From Microvirga mediterraneensis (GTDB lineage Bacteria; Pseudomonadota; Alphaproteobacteria; Rhizobiales; Beijerinckiaceae): a stretch of 64,000 nucleotides of DNA. The translations under genes and the position numbers were made by a program. The notes below the pieces were generated by a model. That model was given only the letters and a program-made list of their open reading frames with translations. It made no database searches and was not told the DNA's origin. The DNA is taken from NCBI RefSeq assembly GCF_013520865.1, contig NZ_JACDXJ010000001.1, positions 1,851,001-1,915,000 on the forward strand, read 5' to 3'. Below are positions 23,603-32,646 of the stretch, piece by piece. Numbering within the stretch: position 1 is the first letter of the stretch; each line of letters opens with the position of its first letter.

Positions 23603-24739
23603 TTACTCCTTGTCCGCGAGCGAGACCCAGTAGCCGGTCTTGTACGGAACGGGCAGGAAGCGCTCGTAGAGCGTCTTCATGGTCGCTTCGGGATCGACAT
23701 CCCTGAACAGGTCCGGATGCAGCCACTTGGCCATCGCCTGGATGGCGATGAACTGATAAGGGCTGTTGTAGAACTGGTGCCAGATGGCATGAACCTGATG
23801 GTCGCGCACGGCCTTCACCCCCGTATAGGCGGGACGCTTCATCAGGGCGGCGAGCTTGTCGCGCGCCTTAGCCTTGTCGGCGCCGGAGCCCACGCCGACC
23901 CAGGCGCCGCCCGGGACATAGAGTTCCCAATTCGAACCGGTGACGATCACCTGATCCGGGTTGGCCGCGATGATCTGTTCCGGATTGACCACGCCGAAGG
24001 TGCCGGGGATGATCTTGGCCGCGAGGTTCTGGCCGCCTGCGACTTCCACGAACTTGCCGAAGTTCTCGTTGCCGAAGGACATGCAGCAATCGTCGGAATA
24101 GCCGGCCGCACGCTCGACCATCACCACCGGCCTCGGCGGATTGGCCTTCGCGAGGCGCTCGGTCACGAGATCGATCTGGGCCTTTCGGAACGCGATGAAC
24201 TCTTCCGCCCGCGTTTCCTTGCCGAACAGCTTGCCGATGATCCGCATGCTCGCATCGGTATTCTCGAACGGCTTCTCGCGGAAATCGACAAAGACCACCG
24301 GTATGTCGATCCGGGCGAGCTTCTCGATGAGCTTGGCGTCGTCGGTCGCGGTCTTCGCCTCGATGTTGAGGAGGATCACGTCGGGCTTGAGTGAGACGGC
24401 CTGCTCCACGTCGAAAGTGCCTTCCTTGAAGCCGCCGAAGGTCGGGATTTTATCGATCTGCGGATATTTGGCGAGGTAGTCCTTGTAGCCGTCGAGATCC
24501 GCCTTCTGCAGGTCGTCGCGCCAGCCGACCACGCGCTTGAAGGGATGGTCGGTGTCGAGGGTCGCGACGAAGTACATCTGGCGCCCCTCGCCGAGGATGA
24601 CCTTTTCCACCGGCGCGTTGACCTGAACCTGACGGCCCGCGATGTCTGTTACCGTGATCTTGTCGGCGGCATGGGATGGAACGGGCAGGAACCCGACGAG
24701 TGCCAGGACGGCACCGAGAGCCAGTTGGGAGAATTGCAT
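23603..24739 (-). CDS. Iron-complex ABC transporter, periplasmic binding protein
   Basis: 378 residues with a Sec signal peptide (1-23, cleavage after SHA). The FepB/BtuF-type fold has the TDIAGRQVQVNAPVEKVIL opening, a central helix, and C-terminal lobe motifs VIVTGSNWELYVPGG and IWHQFYNSPYQFIAIQAMAKWLHP. It would capture an iron-siderophore or similar complex and hand it to the permease. No TonB-dependent receptor gene is in the window. The ATG at 24739 is supported by the signal peptide; an in-frame start at 24793 adds 18 non-signal residues. Confidence 0.93.
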   Translation of the reverse strand: MQFSQLALGAVLALVGFLPVPSHAADKITVTDIAGRQVQVNAPVEKVILGEGRQMYFVATLDTDHPFKRVVGWRDDLQKADLDGYKDYLAKYPQIDKIPTFGGFKEGTFDVEQAVSLKPDVILLNIEAKTATDDAKLIEKLARIDIPVVFVDFREKPFENTDASMRIIGKLFGKETRAEEFIAFRKAQIDLVTERLAKANPPRPVVMVERAAGYSDDCCMSFGNENFGKFVEVAGGQNLAAKIIPGTFGVVNPEQIIAANPDQVIVTGSNWELYVPGGAWVGVGSGADKAKARDKLAALMKRPAYTGVKAVRDHQVHAIWHQFYNSPYQFIAIQAMAKWLHPDLFRDVDPEATMKTLYERFLPVPYKTGYWVSLADKE

Positions 24740-24946
24740 GACGCGCCTCGGTTCAAGGGAAAAACAAGCGGTTTCTATGGCGATGCTATCCAACGGGCAA
24801 GAAATATCTTTTAGAATTACTTCAATTAAAATGTAATCCTGTCAGTTTAAAACAATTCTATTCTACAGTTTAAAGTCATTATAAATTGACGTATTTGTAT
24901 TTTAGCCATAAAGGGCGTCGAAATTAGCTATATCCGTGAGCCTTCG
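24740..24946. promoter_or_regulatory. AT-rich divergent promoter region of the iron importer and methyltransferase
   Basis: The most AT-rich stretch in the window. CAGTTTAAA occurs at 24843-24851 and again at 24866-24874, a spacing of 23 bases, and a TTTTAGAATTACTTCAATT element at about 24809 resembles an Irr-type half site (TTTAGAA). Such a region is where an iron regulator (Irr, RirA or Fur) would bind and control both divergent transcripts. The match to any published consensus is partial. Confidence 0.45.
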
Positions 24947-25729
24947 ATGAACGCGAACTACACCCTCCGCGACGAGATCCGTGACTACTGGTCCCTGCGC
25001 GCTCCGACCTTCGACCAGCAAGTTGGGCACGAGATCTTCACGGAGGCGGAACGGCAGGCATGGCGCGATCTGTTCCTGCGTCATCTCGGCCCCGGTGCGG
25101 GCCGCAAGGCGCTCGATCTCGCCAGCGGCACGGGCGTGATCTCCCATCTGCTGCACGGCTTAGATTTCGACGTTACGGGCCTCGACTGGTCCGAGCCGAT
25201 GCTGAACCAGGCGCGGGCCAAGGCCGCCCGGAACGGGGCCGACATTCGCTTCATCATAGGCGATGCCGAACGAACCTTGGAAAAGCCGGAGAGCTACGAC
25301 GTGCTTGTCACCCGCCACCTCGTCTGGACGCTCATCGACCCGAGAGCGGCCTTCCGGGAATGGCATTCGCTTCTCAAACCGGGCGGGCGTCTTCTCATCG
25401 TGGATGGCGATTTCGTCTCCGACACGCTCGTCAAGCGGATGATCCGGTTCGTCGAGAAGCACGTGCCGCGCCTCACAGGCCGCGCCCATGCGCCCAATGC
25501 CCTGCGCGAGACCCATGAGCACATCCTGAGCCGGGTCTACTTCTCCCAGGGCGCGCGCGCTCAGGAGGTTGCCACGCTGCTGCAGGAAGCGGGCTTCGCG
25601 CAAACGATCATCGACCGGGATCTCAAGCAGATCCATCGCCAGCAGGCGAAGAACCTGCCGTTTCTGAAAGGGCTCGAGCGCGCGACGCAGCATCGCTATG
25701 CTGTACTCGCCGTGAAGGCCTCCACCTGA
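24947..25729 (+). CDS. Class I SAM-dependent methyltransferase
   Basis: 260 residues. The SAM site is ALDLASGTGVISHLLHGLDFDVTGLDWSEPML (about 55-88), followed by AERTLEKPESYDVLVTRHLVWTL and a GGRLLIVDGDFVSD post-motif; the C-terminal lid is basic and may bind substrate. It is divergent from the iron ABC operon and shares its upstream region. In several alphaproteobacteria a methyltransferase of this kind accompanies iron-complex importers, so modification of a siderophore or its release product is a possibility, not shown. Single gene. Confidence 0.87.
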   Translation: MNANYTLRDEIRDYWSLRAPTFDQQVGHEIFTEAERQAWRDLFLRHLGPGAGRKALDLASGTGVISHLLHGLDFDVTGLDWSEPMLNQARAKAARNGADIRFIIGDAERTLEKPESYDVLVTRHLVWTLIDPRAAFREWHSLLKPGGRLLIVDGDFVSDTLVKRMIRFVEKHVPRLTGRAHAPNALRETHEHILSRVYFSQGARAQEVATLLQEAGFAQTIIDRDLKQIHRQQAKNLPFLKGLERATQHRYAVLAVKAST

Positions 25730-25794
25730 AAAGTCATGGCCGGATGCGCCGGATCATGCTCTCCTGATGCAATCCGTGCAGCGGGAGAAGGCTC

Positions 25795-26478
25795 ATGAGA
25801 CGAAGGTCGATCAAGCTTCTTGTTGTATGCCTCGCCCTGACGGGATCGATCCCGTTCGAGGTGCGGTCGCAGCAGCGTCCCGATGTAGAGGTCGCGACGC
25901 CGGAAGGCCTGCTTGCCATCGGCAAATGGATGCTGACCGCGCAAGGAGTGCCGTCCGATTGGCTCGGTGAGATCTACGAGGGCAAGAACCTGCGCGAGCC
26001 GATCAACGTCATCATCGTGGATCAGGGTGCCTCATCGGCCGGCGATGCGAAGGAAAGGCTGCTGGCCGCTGCCGCCCGCGCCGGCTATCCGATCCGCTTC
26101 GGCCATTCGACAGGCTACCAGGGGTCCATCGCCGGGCGGCTTTACGCGCAGCTCCCGCAGGGCCGGGACGATGCGTTCTCCAACGATGTCTTCGAGGTCA
26201 ACAACAATCATGGTCGCGTCTTCGGCCCGCATGAATTCGAGCAGGGTTACCTTTTCATCGCAGCCTTCAGCCGCGAGGAGGTCGATCCGTTCCGGGATCC
26301 CGGACATCGCTATGGCTCGTTCAACAGGGCGCGGGACGACTTCACGCAGCGCCTCGACCGCAGCACCGATTTCCGGGTGAGCCGGTTCGTCGATCTCGGC
26401 AACGCGCTGATCGGCGACCCGAAGCTCACGACCGGGGATCACGATGGGATTGCGGTCGTGGTGCGCGTGGGGCCGTGA
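25795..26478 (+). CDS. Exported hypothetical protein, 227 aa
   Basis: N-terminal signal peptide (1-24, MRRRSIKLLVVCLALTG...) followed by a globular domain with repeated glycines and the segments NVIIVDQGASSAGDAKERLL, NDVFEVNNNHGRVFGPHEFEQG and DPFRDPGHRYGSFNRARDDF. I do not recognise the family; it lacks known catalytic signatures. The HEFEQGYLFIAAFSREE and NNNHGRVFGP elements are likely surface loops. No membrane segment beyond the signal. Followed by a repeat-containing gap. Confidence 0.7.
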   Translation: MRRRSIKLLVVCLALTGSIPFEVRSQQRPDVEVATPEGLLAIGKWMLTAQGVPSDWLGEIYEGKNLREPINVIIVDQGASSAGDAKERLLAAAARAGYPIRFGHSTGYQGSIAGRLYAQLPQGRDDAFSNDVFEVNNNHGRVFGPHEFEQGYLFIAAFSREEVDPFRDPGHRYGSFNRARDDFTQRLDRSTDFRVSRFVDLGNALIGDPKLTTGDHDGIAVVVRVGP

Positions 26479-26517
26479 GATGTGAAAGTGGGGAGGCCTG
26501 TCCGCGCTCTCATGTCG

Positions 26518-26597
26518 TCACCGGGCTTGTCCCGGTGATCCCGATCGTCTGAAGCGCGAGCCTCACTTATCGGGATGGCCGGCACAAGGCCGGCCAT
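26518..26597. repeat. REP-like repeat pair (copy 2)
   Basis: TCACCGGGCTTGTCCCGGTGA at 26518-26538 matches the hairpin at 6967-6987. It is followed at 26575-26597 by ATGGCCGG-CACAAGG-CCGGCCAT, another perfect palindrome of 8-bp arms. The two together lie between the exported protein gene and threonine dehydratase (26479-26626) and could end both converging transcripts. Confidence 0.75.
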
Positions 26598-26626
26598 GAC
26601 GTGTTGGGGCATTCACGACGTGAACG

Positions 26627-27634
26627 CTATCCCGCCAGGAAGCCCGCCAGCGCTCGCGGGTCCACGTTGCCGCCGCTGATGATGATGCCGACGCGCTTGT
26701 CCTTGCAGGGCACCATGCCGTGAAGGGCGGCCGCGGCCGCTAGACAGCCGGTGGGCTCGACCACGATCTTCATGCGCTCGACGAAGAAGCGCATGGTGTC
26801 CACGAGCTGCGCGTCCGACACGGTGAGGATGTCCTCGGCGAGGGCGCGCATGATGGGGAACGTCTTGTTGCCCACATAGGTCGTCTGTGCGCCGTCGGCG
26901 ATGGTGGCGGGCACCGGGATCCGGACGATGGAGCCTGTGCGGAAGGATTGCTGCGCATCGTTGCCGGCCTCCGGCTCAACACCGTAGATTCGGCAATCGG
27001 GCGAGAGCGCCTTGGAGGCGAGCGCCGAGCCCGCGAGCAATCCGCCACCGCCGACGCAGACGAGGAGCATGTCCAGGGGGCCGACCTCCTCGATCAGTTC
27101 CTTGGTCGCGGTGCCCTGGCCGGCGATCACGTCCTCATGGTCGTAAGGCGGGATGAGGGTCAGGCCGCGCTCCTGCGACAGCTTGCGCCCGATGGCCTCG
27201 CGATCTTCCTTGTAACGGTCGTAGAGCACGACCTCGCCGCCGTAGCCCTTGGTGGCGGCAACCTTCATGGCCGGTGCATCCTGCGGCATGATGATGACGG
27301 TCGGCACCCCCTGCAGCTGCCCGGCATAGGCAATGGCCTGGGCATGGTTGCCGGAGGAGAACGCCACGACGCCGCGCTTCCGCGCATCGGGGGACAGGCG
27401 CGCGATGGCATTGTACGCGCCGCGAAACTTGAAGGCGCCGCCACGCTGGAAATTTTCCGCCTTGAAGAACAGCCTGCCGCCCGTGCGCTCGTCAGCCGTG
27501 CGGGACGTGAGGACCGGTGTCCGGTGGGCCGCCCCGTCGATGCGCTGCGCGGCTGCGACAACGTCCTCATACGTCGGCAGGCTCACCGTGGCGGGGGATG
27601 CGGGCTCGGAATTCTGCGGGGTCTGCACGCTCAT
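26627..27634 (-). CDS. Threonine ammonia-lyase (serine/threonine dehydratase), short form
   Basis: 335 residues, fold type II PLP enzyme. The PLP lysine is K69 in AFKFRGAYNA; the phosphate-binding loop is VGGGGLLAG near residue 190. Converts L-threonine to 2-oxobutyrate and ammonia. No ACT-like regulatory domain follows, so it resembles the catabolic TdcB class or a serine/threonine racemase rather than the feedback-regulated IlvA. The start is the ATG at 27634; the preceding 15 codons lack conserved sequence. Isoleucine synthesis could draw on its product, given ilvD in the window, but there is no linkage. Confidence 0.92.
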   Translation of the reverse strand: MSVQTPQNSEPASPATVSLPTYEDVVAAAQRIDGAAHRTPVLTSRTADERTGGRLFFKAENFQRGGAFKFRGAYNAIARLSPDARKRGVVAFSSGNHAQAIAYAGQLQGVPTVIIMPQDAPAMKVAATKGYGGEVVLYDRYKEDREAIGRKLSQERGLTLIPPYDHEDVIAGQGTATKELIEEVGPLDMLLVCVGGGGLLAGSALASKALSPDCRIYGVEPEAGNDAQQSFRTGSIVRIPVPATIADGAQTTYVGNKTFPIMRALAEDILTVSDAQLVDTMRFFVERMKIVVEPTGCLAAAAALHGMVPCKDKRVGIIISGGNVDPRALAGFLAG

Positions 27635-27837
27635 CGATCTCTCACATTTCAGGCGAAGCTTCCGAAGGCAGAGCTTCACTGCTCCTCATATCAACTTTGG
27701 GCAATCCTTGTCACCATTGAGGTTTCCTCGGCAGAAAGAGGTCTTTGGGGCTAAGGTCCGGCCAATGTTCCTCACCTGCGGAACAGCCCGTCCATTCCGG
27801 CCGTTCATGCTTATCACGGCATGATAGGAGGCCTTCC

Positions 27838-28875
27838 ATGGAACTGTGGCAGATGGTGGTGGCGGATCACGCCAATATCGAGGAGCTCTGCCGCGAGGTG
27901 CTGCGCGCCACGGGCAGCGGTCCGAACAGCCGCGCCGAACTCTTCGCCGACCTGCGGGACGAGTTGGAGCGGCACTTCGCAGCGCAGCAGAACGTGCTTT
28001 ATCCGGCCCTGTCCACCCATGATCGCACGGCCAGCTATCTGGCCGATCTCGAGAGCAAGCAGGAGGAGATCCTGCGCGAGCTCGACCGGCTTGCCGCACG
28101 CCCCGACAAGAACAGCTCTGATTGGGCATCGGACTTCAAGGAACTGACCGCATCGACCCGGCATGCTTTCACGCTTGAGGAAAACGGCGTGATGATCGTC
28201 GCCCGCGGGGCCTTCTCGCCGGACGAGCTTAAGCATCTGTGGCGGCGGTACGAGCGTGAGCGTATCGCGTCCTATGAGGCGGAGCGCTGGCACATGCCGC
28301 AATCGATGATGCCGAGCCGATACGGGCTCCCGACCGGAACAGTGTTCGGCGTACTCGCGGGACTTGCTGCCGTCGGAGCCGGCGCGCTCCTGTGGAACAT
28401 GACCCGGTCCAGCCGCGCCGGCTCGCGACAGAATAGGCCGCTGCATGCGGCCCCCCGGCGCCCCCAGCCTCCATTCCCGCTTGATCGTGGGGTCATCGAT
28501 CGCAGCCTGGAAGGGTCTCGGCACGGTGGAATGGGACAGCAATCCTCCGGAGCCCGAACCTACCGGGCGGCAGGTTCGTCGTCGGCCCCCAGTGCCGGCA
28601 CCAATGCGGGTGCCGCTTCGAGCGGCCCAGCAAGACCTGCCACAGCAGACGACGCGCTGCTTCACGGAGCAGGGGGCGGTGCAGCTCCTGCGGCGGGCGG
28701 AAGCCCCTCGGACGATAGCTCGTTCTCTTCGGCCCATCCGCCCCATGCGCCCTCGGGCCTCTCGACACCCTTGCAGCCGGGCGGAACGCTTCCCTCAAGC
28801 GGCCCGGCCGCCTCTGCGGGTTCCATCGGCGCCGGCGGAATGGATTCAGGCCCATTCAAGCGGGACGGGCGCTAG
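27838..28875 (+). CDS. Hemerythrin-like domain protein with membrane helix and disordered tail
   Basis: 345 residues in three parts. Residues 1-155 are a hemerythrin/HHE-type four-helix bundle with H11, H46, H61 and H109 plus E114 as candidate iron ligands; the usual glutamate of the HxxxE pair after H46 is Q50 (HFAAQQNVLYPAL), so the diiron site may be altered. Residues 167-188 form a membrane helix. The last 150 residues are low-complexity, rich in Ser, Gly, Pro and Ala. The domain therefore probably faces the cytoplasm and the tail the periplasm, or the reverse. ATG at 27838 follows a TAGGAGG site. Function as an oxygen, nitric oxide or iron sensor is inference. Confidence 0.8.
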   Translation: MELWQMVVADHANIEELCREVLRATGSGPNSRAELFADLRDELERHFAAQQNVLYPALSTHDRTASYLADLESKQEEILRELDRLAARPDKNSSDWASDFKELTASTRHAFTLEENGVMIVARGAFSPDELKHLWRRYERERIASYEAERWHMPQSMMPSRYGLPTGTVFGVLAGLAAVGAGALLWNMTRSSRAGSRQNRPLHAAPRRPQPPFPLDRGVIDRSLEGSRHGGMGQQSSGARTYRAAGSSSAPSAGTNAGAASSGPARPATADDALLHGAGGGAAPAAGGSPSDDSSFSSAHPPHAPSGLSTPLQPGGTLPSSGPAASAGSIGAGGMDSGPFKRDGR

Positions 28876-28892
28876 GCACTGAAAGGACGCGC

Positions 28893-28920
28893 CCAATCCC
28901 CGGATCAACCCGGGGATTGG
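28893..28920. terminator. Bidirectional hairpin between convergent genes
   Basis: CCAATCCCCGG, a 6-nt loop, CCGGGGATTGG is a perfect 11-bp stem between the end of the hemerythrin gene and the end of the ABC permease gene. No T tract follows on either strand, so termination may need Rho. Confidence 0.5.
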
Positions 28921-28932
28921 ACCTGTCCGATG

Positions 28933-29706
28933 CTATCTCTCTCTCACATTCGTGCCCCACCGGCGATGGAGAAAGCGCTCCCAGGGCGAGAACAGCAGCC
29001 GGTCGACGAGAAGCCCGATCACCACGATGACGATCATGATGCCGATCACCTGATCCATAGCATTCAATTCACGCCCGTAATGCAGCAGGTGGCCGAGTCC
29101 GAAGCCGGTGAGGATTGTCACATAGATCTCGGCCGCCATCAGCGAGCGCCACGCGAAGGCCCAGCCTTGCTTCATGCCGCTGACGAGGAAGGGAAGCGAG
29201 GCGGGCAGGATCACCCGGGTCCATTTGTGGAAGCCCTCCGACCCCATGGTGCGTGCCGCACGCGCGTAGATGGGCGGGATGTTGCGCGCGCCGTGATCTG
29301 TCGCGATGATGACGGACCAGACGGTGCCCATGATCACCACGAACAGCATCGCGCCTTCGGTCTGTCCGAACCAGACCAGCGCCAGCGGGACCCAGCACAC
29401 GCTCGGCAGGGTCTGGAAGCCGAGGGCCAGGGAGCCGAGCGTGTCCTCGAAAATCTGCGACGTGCTGGTCAAAAGGCCGAGCGGCAAGCCGATAAGGACG
29501 CCGGCCGCGTAGCCGACCAGAAGCCGCTTGAGCGTCACCCAGGTCGCCTCCTCGAGGGTGCCGTCGAGGATCGCGCCCCAGATGTATTCGCCGACGAAAA
29601 TGGGCGAGGGGAGCAGCACCACGGACCAGCGGCCGGTTCGCACGGCCAGCTCCCACAGGGTGATGAGGAGCGCGAAGAACAGGAGAGCGGAGGCGAGGCG
29701 CTTCAT
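28933..29706 (-). CDS. NitT/TauT-type ABC permease
   Basis: 257 residues with six membrane helices and the permease docking element EGFHKWTRVILPASLPFLVSGM (the EAA-type loop). It belongs to the SsuC/TauC/NrtB group, importers of nitrate, sulfonates, taurine or thiamine precursors. Overlaps the upstream ATPase gene by four bases (ATGA). The cargo cannot be fixed from this subunit. Confidence 0.93.
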   Translation of the reverse strand: MKRLASALLFFALLITLWELAVRTGRWSVVLLPSPIFVGEYIWGAILDGTLEEATWVTLKRLLVGYAAGVLIGLPLGLLTSTSQIFEDTLGSLALGFQTLPSVCWVPLALVWFGQTEGAMLFVVIMGTVWSVIIATDHGARNIPPIYARAARTMGSEGFHKWTRVILPASLPFLVSGMKQGWAFAWRSLMAAEIYVTILTGFGLGHLLHYGRELNAMDQVIGIMIVIVVIGLLVDRLLFSPWERFLHRRWGTNVRER

Positions 29707-30512
29707 TCCGAGAATGCCTCCGTCAGGGTGCCCTTGAGGGCCGCGGCGATCTTCGACGCATAGCCGGCGAGTTCTGGGCTGTTGATGTCGCGCGGGCGTG
29801 GCAGGGGAATGTCGAAGATCTGCTGGATGCGGCCCGGCGAAGGAGACATGAGGACGACTCGGTCACCAAGACACACGGCCTCGCGCACATTGTGCGTGAC
29901 GAAAACGATGGTCTTGCGGCTCTCCATCCAGATCTGCTGGATATCATCGTAGAGCTGGTCGCGGGTCATGGCGTCGAGCGCCCCAAAAGGTTCGTCCATC
30001 AGCAGAACCTGAGGGTCCGGAGCCAGCGCGCGCGCCAGTGCGACGCGCTGCTTCATACCGCCCGAGAGCTCATGAATCTGCGCATGCTCGAACTTGCTGA
30101 GTCCGACGAGCTTCAGGAAATGACGGGCGATCTCCTTGCGTTGCGCATTCGTGAGATCGGGGCGCAGCTTGAGCCCGAACATCACGTTGCCGAACGCGTC
30201 GAGCCAAGGGAAGAGCGCAGATTCCTGGAACATGACGAGGCGCTCGCGTCCCGGCCCTTCCACGGGTTTTCCGTCGGCGAGCACGCGCCCAGAATCCGGC
30301 TTGGTGAGGCCGGCGATGATGTCGAGAAGCGTGGACTTGCCGCATCCGCTGGGCCCAACGAGGCAGACGAATTCGCCGTCGGCGATGGTCAACGACACGT
30401 TGTCGAGAGCCTGTACCATCGCTCGTGACGACATGAAGCGCTTGGAAACTCCGTCGATGATCAGCTTTTCCGGCCGTCCGGTCCTGGCATTCGCGTCGGG
30501 CGCCTCCATCAA
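29703..30512 (-). CDS. NitT/TauT-type ABC transporter, ATP-binding protein
   Basis: 269 residues with Walker A GPSGCGKST, signature LSGGMKQRVALARAL, Walker B VLLMDEPFGALD and switch histidine THNVREA. SsuB/TauB class. Middle gene of the operon; overlaps both neighbours by four bases, which indicates tight translational coupling. Confidence 0.95.
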   Translation of the reverse strand: MMEAPDANARTGRPEKLIIDGVSKRFMSSRAMVQALDNVSLTIADGEFVCLVGPSGCGKSTLLDIIAGLTKPDSGRVLADGKPVEGPGRERLVMFQESALFPWLDAFGNVMFGLKLRPDLTNAQRKEIARHFLKLVGLSKFEHAQIHELSGGMKQRVALARALAPDPQVLLMDEPFGALDAMTRDQLYDDIQQIWMESRKTIVFVTHNVREAVCLGDRVVLMSPSPGRIQQIFDIPLPRPRDINSPELAGYASKIAAALKGTLTEAFSE

Positions 30513-31483
30513 GGCGCCTCGATCAGACGGGACAGATCGGGCGTATCGCGCAGGAATCCGACCTGCTGAGCACTGGTCACGAAGGCCTGGAAGGCTTCGC
30601 GGGACGTATCCGGCGTGATCACCATGCGGCTCCAGGCCTTGGCGACGAGTTCGGGCGACATGTCGAGGCGGAAGGAAATCTTCAATTCGTCGCCGGCCAT
30701 ACGCTGGGCTTCGTCCGGGTTCCTCCGGATCCAGTCGGTGAGTTCACGATGGGCCTCAACGAAGCGCTTGGCGAGATCGCGGTTCTTCGCCAGGAAGTCG
30801 ACGCTGGAGACGAGGATCGTGGTAATGGCGTCCTTCTCCTCCACAAGGATCTTGCCGCCTGCCTCGGATTCGAGCCGCGACACCCAGGGCTCCACGGTCC
30901 ACACCGCATCGAGCTGCCTGCTCTGGAAGAGGGAGAGCTGGTCCGGATTGCTGGTGGGAACCACATGCGCATCGCCCCCGGTCTGCGTGATGCGCAATCC
31001 GCCCGCGACAAGCCAGGCCCGGGCCGCCACGTCCTGCGTGTTGCCGAATTGCGGAGTGGCGATGCGTTTGCCCTTGAAGTCGGCGGGCTTGCTTAGGGTG
31101 GAATCCCCCTGCACGACGAGAGCCGAGCCGCCGTTGACGGCGCCCGCGATCACGCGAACCTCGGCGCCGCGGGAGCGGGCATAGGCGTTGAGCGCCGGAT
31201 TGGGGCCGACATAGGACAGATCGAGAGACTTGGCGAAAATCGCCTCCATGGCACTCGGGCCGGCATTGTAGACGTACCACTCGACCTTCACGCCGGGCCC
31301 GAGCCGCTCAGAGAACCAGTTGCGTCCCTGCCGCTCGAGGGCGCGGGCCACCAGGGCCTGAACATGGGTGATGTTCGGGAAATGCCCGACCCGGACCGTC
31401 GTGGTCTGCTGAGCCCGTGTCGGCGCATGCGTCGCAACAATCGACAACGCCGACAGAAGGAGGATCCGCCATCCATGCCGCAT
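30509..31483 (-). CDS. NitT/TauT-type ABC substrate-binding protein (SsuA-like)
   Basis: 324 residues with a signal peptide (1-24, cleaved after APTRA). The mature protein opens TVRVGHFPNITHVQALVARALERQGRNWFSE, characteristic of SsuA/NrtA/THI5-like binding proteins, with an N-terminal aromatic and a YVGPNPALNAYA sugar-free cleft loop. Probably binds an aliphatic sulfonate, taurine or related small anion. First gene of the operon. No desulfonation genes (ssuD, tauD) accompany it, so substrate is undetermined. Confidence 0.93.
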   Translation of the reverse strand: MRHGWRILLLSALSIVATHAPTRAQQTTTVRVGHFPNITHVQALVARALERQGRNWFSERLGPGVKVEWYVYNAGPSAMEAIFAKSLDLSYVGPNPALNAYARSRGAEVRVIAGAVNGGSALVVQGDSTLSKPADFKGKRIATPQFGNTQDVAARAWLVAGGLRITQTGGDAHVVPTSNPDQLSLFQSRQLDAVWTVEPWVSRLESEAGGKILVEEKDAITTILVSSVDFLAKNRDLAKRFVEAHRELTDWIRRNPDEAQRMAGDELKISFRLDMSPELVAKAWSRMVITPDTSREAFQAFVTSAQQVGFLRDTPDLSRLIEAP

Positions 31484-31836
31484 CGGAAGATCTCCAATGA
31501 CATCGCTTCAAGGCTAGGGATTCCGTGCTGAAGGTCAATGGGACGGAGCAGGGCGATGTCTGAAGGGGACACTTTGTTTCCGGTGAGAGGACAGGATTCC
31601 TCTGGCCACCTGTGGCGGGCTGAAACTCTTGTTTTCTCAACAAAAAACTTACCTGAAACGGGAAATGTTAACCGCCCGGTAACCATAACTGGCGTCGAAT
31701 AAGATGCATTACGTAGCGTAATAAATACGCGACAGCCTGATCCGCCTCCGCTCTCCGACCATGTTCTGCGGTCCTCCGGGGAACCTGATGGTGGTGTCGT
31801 CGCAGGAGCAGTTTTGTAGGGCGAGGAGAACCAAGG
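31484..31836. promoter_or_regulatory. Divergent regulatory region before minD, with a CtrA-like site
   Basis: The gap upstream of minD holds TTAA-CCGCCCG-GTAA at 31668-31682, one mismatch from the CtrA consensus TTAA-N7-TTAA, and a perfect inverted repeat ATTACG-TAG-CGTAAT at 31708-31722. CtrA is known to govern cell-division genes in alphaproteobacteria, so control of minDE by it is plausible. No minC-like sequence lies in this gap. Confidence 0.4.
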
Positions 31837-32646
31837 ATGGCGAAAGTACTGGTCGTGACATCGGGCAAGGGCGGTGTCGGAAAGACGACGTCCACGGCCG
31901 CGCTTGGCGCGGCGCTGGCGCAAAGCGGCAAGAAGGTGGCCGTGGTCGATTTCGACGTGGGCCTGCGCAACCTCGACCTGATCATGGGCGCGGAGCGCCG
32001 CGTGGTGTACGATCTCATCAACGTGATCAAGGGCGACGCCAAGCTCGAACAGGCACTCATCCGCGACAAGCGCATCGAGACCCTTTCCCTCCTGCCCGCA
32101 TCCCAGACCCGCGACAAGGACAACCTCAGCGAGGAGGGAGTCGAGCGCGTCATCAACGGGCTTCGCGAGAAATTCGACTGGGTCATCTGCGACAGCCCGG
32201 CCGGCATCGAACGCGGCGCAACGCTCGCCATGCGCCATGCGGACGTGGCCGTCGTCGTGACGAACCCGGAAGTCTCCTCCATCCGCGATTCCGACCGCAT
32301 CATCGGCCTCCTCGATTCCAAGACCGAGAAGGCTGAAAAAGGCGAGCAGGTGGAGAAGCATCTTCTGCTCACGCGCTACGACAATGCCCGCGCCCAACGA
32401 GGCGAGATCCTCAAGGTCGAGGACGTGCTGGAAATCCTCTCGATTCCCCTCCTCGCCATCATTCCCGAGAGCACGGAAGTGCTTCGCTCGTCCAATCTCG
32501 GCGCGCCGGTGACGCTCGGCAGCCCGAACTCCGCGCCGGCCCGCGCTTACCTCGATGCGGTGCGCAAGCTCCAGGGCGAGACCGTCGTCGAGGTGCAGAA
32601 GCAGCGCGGTCTCTTCAGCAAACTCTTCTCACGGAGGGCCGCATGA
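31837..32646 (+). CDS. minD: Septum-site determining ATPase MinD
   Basis: 269 residues, a deviant Walker A ATPase: KGGVGKTT at 11-18, [14 protein letters not shown] (switch I region), and [15 protein letters not shown]. The C-terminal [12 protein letters not shown] is the amphipathic helix that binds the membrane. Oscillates with MinE and normally recruits the division inhibitor MinC. ATG follows a GGAGAACCAAGG site. It overlaps minE by four bases. minC is not in front of it, unlike the usual minCDE order. Confidence 0.97.
   Translation: MAKVLVVTSGKGGVGKTTSTAALGAALAQSGKKVAVVDFDVGLRNLDLIMGAERRVVYDLINVIKGDAKLEQALIRDKRIETLSLLPASQTRDKDNLSEEGVERVINGLREKFDWVICDSPAGIERGATLAMRHADVAVVVTNPEVSSIRDSDRIIGLLDSKTEKAEKGEQVEKHLLLTRYDNARAQRGEILKVEDVLEILSIPLLAIIPESTEVLRSSNLGAPVTLGSPNSAPARAYLDAVRKLQGETVVEVQKQRGLFSKLFSRRAA

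Noticed and set aside
31669..31836. A remnant of minC upstream of minD
   Set aside because: Translating the gap in all frames shows no MinC-like sequence.
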